DNA from: Labrys sp. KNU-23
GTDB lineage: Bacteria; Pseudomonadota; Alphaproteobacteria; Rhizobiales; Labraceae
Length of the DNA: 64,000 nucleotides
NCBI RefSeq assembly: GCF_008330945.1
Contig: NZ_CP043488.1
Span: forward strand, 682,001 to 746,000
Direction: 5' to 3'
In this document: in pieces, positions 1-8,170 of the stretch
Layout of the letters: the number at the start of each line of letters is the position of its first letter
How positions within the stretch are numbered: the stretch's first letter is position 1
The notes under the pieces: model-generated
The model's input: the letters and a program-made list of their open reading frames with translations, nothing else
The model's database searches: none
Told to the model about the DNA's origin: nothing
Program-made: the position numbers and the translations under genes

Positions 1-87
1 GATTTCATCGAGCCTTTCCTGAAGGAGATCGCGACCGCCCGCGATGTCACCACGGTGGCAGGCTATTTCAAGCTGCGCGACCAGTGA
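1..87 (+). CDS. 3' end of an unidentified protein
   Basis: The window opens inside a plus-strand reading frame that gives 28 residues ending in KLRDQ before a TGA stop. The tail has no recognisable motif. It may belong to the T6SS island that follows, but the sequence does not show this. The next gene is on the opposite strand and converges on it after about 96 bases. Confidence 0.5.
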   Translation, partial: DFIEPFLKEIATARDVTTVAGYFKLRDQ

Positions 88-183
88 TGGAGCAAAGGGG
101 CGCACGGCGGGCCGAATGTGCGGCCTGTTCCAAACCCGATGCGCATTGTGTGGCCTGGCCTGCAAAACCTCCAGGATCGCGGG

Positions 184-1125
184 CTATACCGGCACCAGCG
201 GCCAGAAGCTGATCTTCCTCGATCGCAGAAACGCCGATTCACCCTGCGTCGGGTCCATGTCGGTATAGGTGTTGCCCATCCTGTCCTTGTTCCACAGGTC
301 GATGTGCCCGCCCCACATCGATGTCTGCCCCTTGACGCTGAAATAATGCGTGAACAGGATGATGCCCTGGCGACCCTCGACGAATTTGAACGCCGCCAGG
401 CCGGGCATGGGTTCGGGCGAGAAGGGCGGCTTTGCCTCCCAGACATAGGCCTTGCCCTTGGCCCAGGTCCAGGTCGGAAAATCATAGGGATTCGAAAAAT
501 GATGCCGGTGCTCGGCGCCATGGAGCTGGCATGACGATCCCCAGCACCCCTTGAACGACACGCCGCTCAGGTGCAGCGCCTCACACAGGCGGACGAAACA
601 CTGCATGTTGTGCAGCGGGGCACCGCCGTCATTGCAGGGATAGTGCACGGCCCCGTTGGTCGGGCTCATTGGGTGGTTGTTCCACATCGCCTGAAAATTG
701 CCGACGGATTGGCCGGGCGCGGCTGGCAGGACGAGCAGCTTGGCATTCGCCTTGACGCTGATGGGCAGTGACGGGGCGTAGGTCGTACCCATTTTTCCTG
801 CCTTTGAAACCCAGTAGAAAGCATCCAGCTCGGTGTCTCCGGCGGACTTGCCGCAGATCTGAAAGAAGAACCTGCCATGGGATTCGACCGGAACATTATC
901 AGCCGCGACCTTGGCCATGTCGTAGACATCGATGTATTTTTTCTTTGTCACATCGCCGAGATGAACACATTGCTGGCTGAAGGCGATGTCTGAGTTTCTC
1001 GCAATCACGCCGACTTCAACCATCGGCTGCAGATTGAATTTCTTGAGGCCGACAATTCTTGTCTCACCGACGGCCAGATCGATCCGGTGAACTGGCCTGC
1101 CATGAATATCGACGAAACCGTCCAT
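184..1125 (-). CDS. T6SS amidase effector, Tae4-like, with N-terminal extension
   Basis: The last ~165 of 313 residues match the Tae4 family, DL-endopeptidases that T6SSs inject to cut peptidoglycan stem peptides in rival cells. Visible hallmarks are MWNNHP (148-152), the probable nucleophile Cys176 in MQCFVRLCEAL, the probable catalytic His274 in GGHIDLWN, and a C-terminal SFWPL. The third catalytic residue cannot be fixed by eye. Residues 1-145 form an extra domain that I do not recognise, whereas typical Tae4 proteins are about 160-180 residues, so the extension may load the effector onto the secretion machinery. It lies 94 bases downstream of the OmpA-like gene on the same strand. No Tai4-like immunity gene is seen next to it. 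Confidence 0.8.
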   Translation of the reverse strand: MDGFVDIHGRPVHRIDLAVGETRIVGLKKFNLQPMVEVGVIARNSDIAFSQQCVHLGDVTKKKYIDVYDMAKVAADNVPVESHGRFFFQICGKSAGDTELDAFYWVSKAGKMGTTYAPSLPISVKANAKLLVLPAAPGQSVGNFQAMWNNHPMSPTNGAVHYPCNDGGAPLHNMQCFVRLCEALHLSGVSFKGCWGSSCQLHGAEHRHHFSNPYDFPTWTWAKGKAYVWEAKPPFSPEPMPGLAAFKFVEGRQGIILFTHYFSVKGQTSMWGGHIDLWNKDRMGNTYTDMDPTQGESAFLRSRKISFWPLVPV

Positions 1126-1219
1126 GATATTCTCCGCGAGCTTGACCTTTGAACGACTGTCTTTTTGGAAGGCGCTTCAGGCGTCGAACAGCCCTCTTTT
1201 ACGATTCTTGGCGGCCACG

Positions 1220-2506
1220 TTATTTGGGAAGCTTGGCTGCGTCGCGTGGCTTGAGCGGCTCCCAGACATAGTCCCAGGTGACGATGCTGCCATCCGGCCC
1301 CGCGGTAAACTGGCATTTGGGACGATTGCCGGCCAGGCCCGGGGTTGCGGCCGGGCCGCCCTCGAAGGTGGCCTTCGTCCAGGCAACCGGAATGATTGCA
1401 CCTTCGGGGTTGTTGCCGAATTTCTTATAGGCCTTGATCAGCGTGGTCGCCCACAACAGCGAATAGATGGCCCGGATGACCGGATTGAACTTGAGCGGCT
1501 GGTCGAAGGGATTCCTGCTCAGCGTATTCGGCACGAAGATGTCCGAGGCGGCAAACTCGCTGCACAGCTTGACCATGATGCCGTAGGTTCCATAGTTGAC
1601 GCTGCCGTTCAGCCAGCATTGGCCGGCGACCTGCACAGTATTGGAACAGGTGGCTTCGTCCTCGTGCCCGGCGGCGAAAGGGTCGGTATTGGCATAGTCG
1701 GAGGATGATGGCGTGGCCATCGGGCCATTGAGGGCCGGGTCGAAAACGGGCGGTGTGCGCAACCACTCGGATGCTCCCTGATAAAGCGGAATGACATCCC
1801 AGCCGTCGATTTTCGCATGGGCGCGCACTTTCGCGAGCAAGGCATTGAGATCCGGCGCCTTGCCGCCCAATAATGAATCCGTCACCTCCTTGACCAGGCC
1901 GGCCGGGTCTTTGACGGGGAGGAGGATCTCGTTGCAGAGCGTGATCTTGTCGCGGCGCGGCCGGCTCCTGAACTCGACCTGGATTCGGCCCCAGATCTGC
2001 TGGATCTGGGTCGTCACGTCCGGGCCGCAGATGAATTTGGGCGCGGGGGGTGGTGTCGGAGCAGGCGCCGGCGGGCGGCCCGTTGCGTAGACGTAAAGTT
2101 CAACCGCGCGCCAGAAGCCGTCATTGTCATTGTCACGGCCGCCGCTCGTGCTCTCGCCGAAACCGAATTGCTGCGGGAAGGAGACGCCCGGCACGGCCGC
2201 CTTGATGTGGTCGACCACGGCCTGGCAGCGTTCGTCCGAGAGCCGCTTGTTGAGGTGGGCGTCGCCGCTTCGACTGGCATATCCGAACACATCGACCCAT
2301 GGGTTGGGGGAAGCGCGCAGGAGTGGGATCACCGTCCCGTCGAGCCAGGCGATGTGGCTCGATAGAAGCCTGGATTGTCCGGTCGTAAAATTGCAAAGGC
2401 GCCCGGCAGCCGATGCCGGGCCTGGCGTGATCGGTTCGACGTCGCGTGCCATATCGACCTCAAATATTACTGGCGTTGAATTGATAGTGCCTTGGAAGTT
2501 CGACAA
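1220..2506 (-). CDS. OmpA-like domain protein with unknown C-terminal domain, T6SS-associated
   Basis: Residues ~37-143 form an OmpA-like peptidoglycan-binding fold: VDVFGYASRSG is followed by the conserved N86, L89, S90 and R93 pattern (NKRLSDER). A Pro/Ala-rich linker (about 144-156) leads to ~270 residues I do not recognise, containing GQCWLNGSVNYGTYGIM and several cysteines. There is no signal peptide, unlike ordinary OmpA lipoproteins. Lying between a PAAR gene and a Tae4-like gene on the same strand, it may be a T6SS cargo in which the OmpA part binds the target cell wall. That role is inference. Confidence 0.6.
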   Translation of the reverse strand: MSNFQGTINSTPVIFEVDMARDVEPITPGPASAAGRLCNFTTGQSRLLSSHIAWLDGTVIPLLRASPNPWVDVFGYASRSGDAHLNKRLSDERCQAVVDHIKAAVPGVSFPQQFGFGESTSGGRDNDNDGFWRAVELYVYATGRPPAPAPTPPPAPKFICGPDVTTQIQQIWGRIQVEFRSRPRRDKITLCNEILLPVKDPAGLVKEVTDSLLGGKAPDLNALLAKVRAHAKIDGWDVIPLYQGASEWLRTPPVFDPALNGPMATPSSSDYANTDPFAAGHEDEATCSNTVQVAGQCWLNGSVNYGTYGIMVKLCSEFAASDIFVPNTLSRNPFDQPLKFNPVIRAIYSLLWATTLIKAYKKFGNNPEGAIIPVAWTKATFEGGPAATPGLAGNRPKCQFTAGPDGSIVTWDYVWEPLKPRDAAKLPK

Positions 2507-2606
2507 TAATTCTTGCGTTGTCGGCTAAGTTCTTGTCGGATAACAGCTGCTCTTTTCCCGCGCCTGGACGCCCATCAAGCACAGGGAACGGCGATCCCTC
2601 GAAGGA

Positions 2607-2897
2607 TTATCCGCCGATGAGCACGGTGGGCCACATGCCCACGATGGTGCCGCCATGCGCGGTGAGGTCGCCGATGCGCGCCGCCAGCTGGCCGTTGACC
2701 AGGACGGTGGTCGAGCCCAGCGCGATCATGTCGGGCGGGCCGACGCAGATGCACAGATCCCCGACCCGCGCCTGCAACTGGCCCCCGGTGATGACATTCG
2801 TCGACCCCATCACGATCGGGCCGCCGACATGAGGCACCAGCACGTTCACCAGCGGGCAGACATGCATGTCGCCTAGACGTGAAGCAGGTTGTCCCAT
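2607..2897 (-). CDS. PAAR-domain protein, T6SS spike tip
   Basis: This 96-residue protein is a stand-alone PAAR domain: MGQPASRLGD at the start, a central VGPPDMIALGS repeat and the closing RIGDLTAHGG with spaced Cys/His residues. PAAR proteins form the metal-binding cone on the VgrG trimer and sharpen the T6SS needle. There is no C-terminal toxin extension. It begins the minus-strand set PAAR, OmpA-like, Tae4-like, which would supply the needle tip and its cargo. Confidence 0.9.
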   Translation of the reverse strand: MGQPASRLGDMHVCPLVNVLVPHVGGPIVMGSTNVITGGQLQARVGDLCICVGPPDMIALGSTTVLVNGQLAARIGDLTAHGGTIVGMWPTVLIGG

Positions 2898-3299
2898 CAG
2901 CCACTTCCTGTTCCGCGTCTGTGAGGAGCGAACGCGCGACCTGGTTCCGTACTCTGTCCGACTGCAGCGGTTTTGTCACGCCGCGGCAATCATGCAGGGC
3001 GATCATAGGCCGCGGTGGCCCAGCGTACATCCTTCAAACAGGGGAGTCGGGACGGGGAGCCCTGGCGAGGGATCGCTGTCCCGCCTGGCCCGGTGACGGC
3101 CGGCTCGTGTCTCCAAGGTCCGCCGGATCGAGCAGCTTGTCGCCGCGAGATTGACGCCAAAGGCGGGTGTTGACAAGCTCGTCAGGAACAGGGCCAATCA
3201 ACGGATCCGGCAGCAGCAGGCGAACGAGTTGCGATCACGCTTTGCATGGCGATCGTCGTTTTGGTGCGGAAACCATACCGGACTGGAGGATATCATACC

Positions 3300-3986
3300 A
3301 TGACGGACGCAACCTCCACGCAAGCACCCCAGTCTCTCATTCGCGTCGCCGTTGTCGAAGACGATCCCGCGGCCCTCGAACGCATCACCGTGGCGCTGGA
3401 AGCGGCTCCGGACATCTCGGTCGTCGCCAACGCCCCCAACACGGCGACGGGCAAGACCCTGATCGACAAGGGCGGGTTCGACGTATTGTTGTGCGATCTC
3501 GGGCTACCCGATGGTTCCGGCATCAGCCTCATCCGCTATGCAGCCCAGAAATATGCCGATGTCGACATCATGGTCATCACGATTTTCGCTGACCAGGACA
3601 AGGTATTGGAGAGCATTAAGGCCGGTGCTCGTGGATATCTCCTGAAGGATGAGCGCTACGACAGTTTTGCCGAAAGCATCCGGGAGGTGCGGCGCGGCGG
3701 TTCGCCGATCAGCCCGGTGATCGCCCGCCAATTGCTCAAGGAGTTCCAGCCGCGCGAGCAGGAGGCGGACAAGAAAGGCCTCGAATTGCTGTCGAAGCGC
3801 GAACTCGAGGTGCTCAAGCTCCTGGCGCGCGGTTTCACCTTCGTCGAGATCGGCGACATTCTCAAGATCGGCCGCAGCACGGTGGCGACCTACGTCAAGA
3901 ACATCTATCAGAAGCTCGAAGTGAATTCGCGCGCCGAGGCTGTCTTCGAAGCGTCGAGCATGGGCGTGATCAACATGCCGCGTTAG
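3300..3986 (+). CDS. NarL/FixJ-type response regulator
   Basis: A 228-residue two-domain regulator. The receiver (about 15-130) has VVEDD near the N-terminus, the phosphoacceptor Asp in LLCDLGLPDGSG and the conserved Lys in YLLKDE. The LuxR-type helix-turn-helix (about 160-225) has LSKRELEVLKLLARGF and IGRSTVATYVKNIYQKL. The ATG at 3300 is preferred over an in-frame start at 3246 because GGAGGA lies nine bases upstream. No sensor kinase is adjacent. It points towards the tss operon and may control it. Confidence 0.9.
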   Translation: MTDATSTQAPQSLIRVAVVEDDPAALERITVALEAAPDISVVANAPNTATGKTLIDKGGFDVLLCDLGLPDGSGISLIRYAAQKYADVDIMVITIFADQDKVLESIKAGARGYLLKDERYDSFAESIREVRRGGSPISPVIARQLLKEFQPREQEADKKGLELLSKRELEVLKLLARGFTFVEIGDILKIGRSTVATYVKNIYQKLEVNSRAEAVFEASSMGVINMPR

Positions 3987-4766
3987 GCGTGACTGAAATT
4001 TGATGGACTAGTCCGGAATCTTGCGGGACCCGGAATTTTTTCGCTCACGGATGGTGACGCCTGACCAATCGGGCCTTCTGCCTGAACCGGCACGCCTCTG
4101 TCGGATCTTCTCTCCGTATACCGGCCCGATTGCGCCTCCTTCTGCGAAGCTTATCTTGGGCCTGGAATCAATCTTGCGTTCTATACTGAGTTAAGAGAAG
4201 ATACCGTCTCAACAGTCTCAGTCATCGCTGCACGCCTCTCCAATCGTCATAACATTCCGCAGGAGGCGGCCGGAGGGAAGTCTTCATCACACGAGTTTGC
4301 CGGCTCGCGATTGGATCGGGCCGGTGCCAAAACGCGTCGAAGCAATGAGCTAGAGCAAATGGGCGTTCATGCCTGAACGCGCTTTGCTCCAGGCGGATCG
4401 AGGGCCTCCTGCAGGCAAGGCGCCCTGCACGATGTCACGCCGGAATCACTTGAGTTATCTTACTGGCATTTGCGCCAGTCTCGTTTCTCGAAACTCCCAC
4501 GGCACGGCCGGCTTTGCCCATGCGAGCGCCGCGCCGTGCCATCGATCACAGCAATCGACAAAGGGGGCCCGGTGCCGGCCCCCCAAATAGGGGATTACGG
4601 GGGAGGGGGTTTGGCGCAAGATTGGTTTCGCAAGGGGGATGACACCGCCCGCTGGGCCGGCGCTCACCAACCTCAATGAATTCAAGCGCGATGGTTGGAA
4701 CTTTTCCGCCGATCTCCTTCGGTGGGCGGGAACTCCCATCGCAGTGTCGAGGAAAGAGGCAAAGTC
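3987..4766. other. 780-base leader region before the tss operon
   Basis: No convincing gene is visible. The stretch should hold the promoter of the tss operon. No clear sigma-54 -24/-12 element or sigma-70 pair was found by eye. The only distinct structure is the GC-rich hairpin at 4563-4583. Confidence 0.4.
4563..4583 (+). terminator. GC-rich hairpin upstream of tssB
   Basis: GGGGGCC (4563-4569) pairs with GGCCCCC (4577-4583) around a 7-base loop, and a small CCCC-AAATA-GGGG hairpin follows. There is no T-run. It lies ~180 bases upstream of tssB, so it could be a terminator, an attenuator or a leader structure. Confidence 0.4.
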
Positions 4767-5285
4767 ATGGTTGACAGCGGACAGAAGTTCATCAAGCGCA
4801 ACCGCCCGCCGCGCGTCCAGATCCAGTATGAAGATCCCTACAATGCGGAAAAGCTCGTCGAGATTCCCTTTGTCATGGCGGTGATGTCGGATCTGTCCGG
4901 CAATGCGTCCGAGGTCGAGAAGGCGCCGATCGCCGAGCGCAAATATCTCGACATCGACATGGACAATTTCGATGACCGCATGAAGGCCATCAAGCCCGGC
5001 ACCAGCTTCAAGGTGACCAATCGGCTGGGCGACGCCAAGGGCGACGAGAAGATGTCGATCAAGCTCAGCTTCGAGAAAATGACCGACTTCAACCCGGCCC
5101 AGGTCGTCCGCAACGTGCCGGCGCTGGCCAAGCTACTGAAGGCGCGCGAGCAGCTCGCCAATCTGCAGCGCTACATGGACGGCAAGGTCGCGGCCGAGGA
5201 TCAGATCAAGGCCCTGTTGAAGGACCCCGAACTCATGCGGCTGCTCAAGGACAATAGCGAGCAGGCCAAGCCTGAAGAGAACTGA
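4767..5285 (+). CDS. tssB: T6SS sheath small subunit TssB (VipA)
   Basis: At 172 residues it has the usual TssB size. Family features are the basic N-terminus RNRPPRVQIQYE, the stretch RKYLDIDMDNFDDRM, and FEKMTDFNPAQVVRNVPAL followed by a helical tail. TssB and TssC assemble the contractile sheath in the cytoplasm that drives the Hcp tube outward. The ATG at 4767 follows a GGAAAGAGG ribosome site and matches the family N-terminus, whereas an upstream in-frame start adds unrelated sequence. It is the first gene of the tss operon, 54 bases before tssC. Confidence 0.93.
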   Translation: MVDSGQKFIKRNRPPRVQIQYEDPYNAEKLVEIPFVMAVMSDLSGNASEVEKAPIAERKYLDIDMDNFDDRMKAIKPGTSFKVTNRLGDAKGDEKMSIKLSFEKMTDFNPAQVVRNVPALAKLLKAREQLANLQRYMDGKVAAEDQIKALLKDPELMRLLKDNSEQAKPEEN

Positions 5286-5339
5286 CGACGGCTCCCGCCA
5301 GTAGATCAAGCCAGAAGATCAAGTCAGGAGTTCAGCCAG

Positions 5340-6833
5340 ATGGCCGAAACAGCTGCCACCCCCCAGACCGCACCCGTCACCGAAACCCGTGACCTGGAGA
5401 CTTTTTCCAGCCTGCTGCGCAAGAGCTTCAAGCCGCGCAACGACAGTGCCGCCACCGAGGTCGAGAATGCCGTCAACACCCTGGTCCGCCAGGCGCTCGA
5501 AGATACGTCCCTGGTCAAGGAAGACGTCCTCGACACCCTCGATTCGATGATTGCCAAGCTCGACGAGCAGCTCTCGATTCAGCTCAACGAAGTCATCCAC
5601 GCGCCCGAGTTCCAGAAGCTGGAAAGCGCCTGGCGCGGCCTCAATTATCTGGTCTTCAATTCCGAAACCGACACCACCTTGAAGATCCGCTTCATGAACG
5701 TGTCGAAGGAAGAGCTTTTCCGCGAATTCAAGGTCTATCCCGGCGCCCGCTGGGACCAGAGCCCGATCTTCAAGAAGCTTTACGAAGCCGAATACGGACA
5801 GCTGGGCGGCGACCCCTATGGCGCCCTGGTCGGCGACTATTATTTCGACCATTCGCCGCCTGACGTGCAGTTGCTGCGCGATATCAGCAAGGTCGCCGCG
5901 TCCGCGCATGCACCCTTCTTCGCGGCGGCCAATCCGGCCTTGTTCGGCATGGACAGCTGGAACGAGCTCTCCAATCCGCGCGATATCGGCAAGATCTTCG
6001 ATACGCCCGACTACGCCGCCTTCCGTTCGCTGCGCGACCAGCCCGATTCACGCTATGTCGGCCTGTGCATGCCGCGCGTCCTTGCGCGCCAGCCTTATGG
6101 CGCCAAATCCGAACCGGTGGAGGAATTCGCCTTCGAAGAGGATACGGACGGCCATCAGGGCAGGAAATATGCCTGGATGAATGCAGCCTATGCCATGGCG
6201 GTCAATGTCAACCGCGCCTTCAAGGAATATGGCTGGACGGTGCGCATCCGCGGCGTCCAATCGGGTGGCGAAGTCGTCAACCTGCCCACGCACACCTTCC
6301 CCACCGACGATGGCGGCATCGACCTCAAATGTCCCACCGAAATCGCCATCAGCGATCGGCGCGAGGCGGAATTGTCGAAATCGGGTGTGCTGCCGCTGAT
6401 CCATCGCAAGAACACCGACAAGGCGGCCTTCATCGGTGCCCAGTCGCTGTACAAGCCCAGGAAGATGGATACGGACGACGCGACGGCCTCCGAAAATCTC
6501 TCGGCCCGCCTGCCTTACATGTTCGCGGTGTCGCGCTTTGCGCATTATCTCAAATGCATGGTGCGGGACAAGATCGGCGCCACCATGGAGCAGGATCAGC
6601 TGCAGAAATGGCTGCAGACCTGGATCAATCGCTATGTCGACGGCGATCCCAAGAATTCGACCGAGGCGATCAAGGCCAAGAAGCCACTGGCCGCGGCCAA
6701 GGTCGAAGTGTTCCCCGACGAGGAGAACCCCGGCTACTACGCCGCCAGGTTCTATCTGAGGCCACACTACCAGCTGGAAGGAATGGATATCGGGATCAGT
6801 CTCGTCTCGAGACTGCCCAATAGCCAGAAGTAA
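5340..6833 (+). CDS. tssC: T6SS sheath large subunit TssC (VipB)
   Basis: A 497-residue protein with the typical TssC run: FQKLESAWRGLNYLV, GDYYFDH, AAANPALFGM, the LCMPRVLARQPYG segment and a C-terminal FYLRPHYQLEGMDI. It polymerises with TssB into the extended sheath, which ClpV (TssH) later disassembles. A CAGGAG ribosome site precedes the ATG. A large hairpin separates it from hcp. Confidence 0.95.
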   Translation: MAETAATPQTAPVTETRDLETFSSLLRKSFKPRNDSAATEVENAVNTLVRQALEDTSLVKEDVLDTLDSMIAKLDEQLSIQLNEVIHAPEFQKLESAWRGLNYLVFNSETDTTLKIRFMNVSKEELFREFKVYPGARWDQSPIFKKLYEAEYGQLGGDPYGALVGDYYFDHSPPDVQLLRDISKVAASAHAPFFAAANPALFGMDSWNELSNPRDIGKIFDTPDYAAFRSLRDQPDSRYVGLCMPRVLARQPYGAKSEPVEEFAFEEDTDGHQGRKYAWMNAAYAMAVNVNRAFKEYGWTVRIRGVQSGGEVVNLPTHTFPTDDGGIDLKCPTEIAISDRREAELSKSGVLPLIHRKNTDKAAFIGAQSLYKPRKMDTDDATASENLSARLPYMFAVSRFAHYLKCMVRDKIGATMEQDQLQKWLQTWINRYVDGDPKNSTEAIKAKKPLAAAKVEVFPDEENPGYYAARFYLRPHYQLEGMDIGISLVSRLPNSQK

Positions 6834-6842
6834 CACGACAAT

Positions 6843-6890
6843 CCAAGCGGGCCTGCCTGAACGCTCCGGCGAGCGAACGATCCCGCTTGG
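6843..6890 (+). terminator. Intercistronic hairpin between tssC and hcp
   Basis: CCAAGCGGG (6843-6851) pairs perfectly with CCCGCTTGG (6882-6890), and an inner CGCTC/GAGCG stem sits inside the loop. There is no T-run. It may protect the hcp message or limit read-through from tssC. Confidence 0.5.
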
Positions 6891-6953
6891 CCAACTCAAT
6901 CCGACGGATGCCTTCGGAAAAAGGCGGGTCCGCTCACATCACAGGAGAGTAAA

Positions 6954-7442
6954 ATGGCCCAATCAGACGCACTACTTCAGATCAACGGTATCGAGGGTGA
7001 AACCCAGCAGGACAGCCTCGACGGCTATATGGAGCTGTTGAGCTGGAGCATCGGCGGCTCCAACTCCTCGACCTTCGGCAGCGGCACCGGCGGCGGCAAG
7101 GGCAAGTCGGTCCTGCAGGACCTGCATTGCACCAAGGCGGCTGACAAGGCCTCGGCCAACATCTTCAAATATTGCGCCTTCGGAAACCACATCGACGAGG
7201 TCAAGCTCGTCGTGCGCAAGGCGGCGGGCGAAGACAAGCTCACCTATATTACCATCACCCTGACTAACTGCTTCATCACCAGCTATCAGACGAGCGGTGG
7301 GTCCGATGGCGGCGCGATGGAGAGCTTCTCGATCACCTATGAGAAGATCAACCACGAATACCAGCCGCAGGACAAGGCCGGCTCCGCCGATGGCGGGTCG
7401 ATCGAGTTCACCTACAATGTCGCCACGGGCAAGGATCAGTAA
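6954..7442 (+). CDS. hcp: T6SS tube protein Hcp (TssD)
   Basis: A 162-residue Hcp1-family protein. It shows LLQINGIEGE, the GYMELLSWSIGGSN strand pair, LQDLHCTKAADKAS, FITSYQTSGGSDG and the final SIEFTYN. Hcp rings stack into the inner tube that is propelled from the cell. A strong AGGAGA ribosome site lies just upstream of the ATG. Hairpins on both sides of the gene suggest a separately stable message, which fits the high amounts of Hcp a needle requires. Confidence 0.95.
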   Translation: MAQSDALLQINGIEGETQQDSLDGYMELLSWSIGGSNSSTFGSGTGGGKGKSVLQDLHCTKAADKASANIFKYCAFGNHIDEVKLVVRKAAGEDKLTYITITLTNCFITSYQTSGGSDGGAMESFSITYEKINHEYQPQDKAGSADGGSIEFTYNVATGKDQ

Positions 7443-7455
7443 TTCCTCGCCTTTC

Positions 7456-7496
7456 GGGGCCGGGCGGTCGCACAGGCGTGACGACCTCCCGGCCCC
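7456..7496 (+). terminator. Large hairpin downstream of hcp
   Basis: GGGGCCGGG (7456-7464) pairs with CCCGGCCCC (7488-7496). Inside it GGTCG (7466-7470) pairs with CGACC (7482-7486). No T-run follows, so partial termination or 3'-end protection of hcp mRNA is more likely than a full stop. Confidence 0.5.
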
Positions 7497-7611
7497 GGCA
7501 AGAACCGCTCTTTCCCATGGCGTTCGCGACTGAACGCCCGTTTGTTCCAGCTCCTTGTTTCGACGCGTCTTTGTGTTTTGCCGCAAGACGCCCCAGCATG
7601 CGGAAGACCCC

Positions 7612-8166
7612 TTGAGCCGTTTCCGGGCCGCCAAGAACGACCGTTTCGTGCCTCCCATCATGCACGCCTTTCGGGAGGCCTTCCGCCTGCGCGACGCCAC
7701 CAAGCCCATCGATACGCGCAATGATGCTGGTGAGCGTGTCATCGCCGGCCGGCGTACCTCGCCGCGTTCGGCGGTCGGCGAGCCTATCTTGCGCTCCGAA
7801 CTCGGCGAAGACCTTGCCTCCTTGCTCAATACCGTTGAACTTGGCGCGATCGAGGACCTCAATGGCCTCGACGCCGTGGCCGGTTCGATCCTCAATTTCG
7901 GCGTGCCGGATCTGACGGCGATCGCGGCCAGCCCAGAGGCGGCGAGGCGGGTCGCCCAGCTGATCAAACAGCGACTGGAACTTTACGAATGCCGGCTGGT
8001 GCCGGGCACGGTCACCATTGCCGGCGAGGCCCTCGACGCCAGTGCTTCGGGGCAATTACGGCTTCATATCAGTGCCGAAATGGTTTCGACGCCCACCGAT
8101 ATTCCAGTAGAGTTCGTGGTGGACGTCGAAGTCGAGAGCGGCAAGATCAAAGTATTCAGATTGTAG
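7612..8166 (+). CDS. tssE: T6SS baseplate protein TssE
   Basis: This is a gp25-like baseplate wedge protein. The central ELGEDLASLLNTVEL and LNFGVPDLTA segments and the final LRLHISAEM region match TssE. It sits at the base of the sheath with TssF, TssG and TssK. The start is unsettled: a TTG at 7612 keeps the probable family segment FVPPIMHAFREAF, another TTG lies at 7555, and an ATG at 7660 would cut into that segment. The stop is 4 bases before tssF. Confidence 0.85.
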   Translation: MSRFRAAKNDRFVPPIMHAFREAFRLRDATKPIDTRNDAGERVIAGRRTSPRSAVGEPILRSELGEDLASLLNTVELGAIEDLNGLDAVAGSILNFGVPDLTAIAASPEAARRVAQLIKQRLELYECRLVPGTVTIAGEALDASASGQLRLHISAEMVSTPTDIPVEFVVDVEVESGKIKVFRL

Positions 8167-8170
8167 CGCC

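Noticed and set aside
4501..4530. Possible sigma-54 promoter (GGCACGGCCGGCTTTGC) before tssB
   Set aside because: The spacing between the GG and GC elements is wrong for a -24/-12 promoter.
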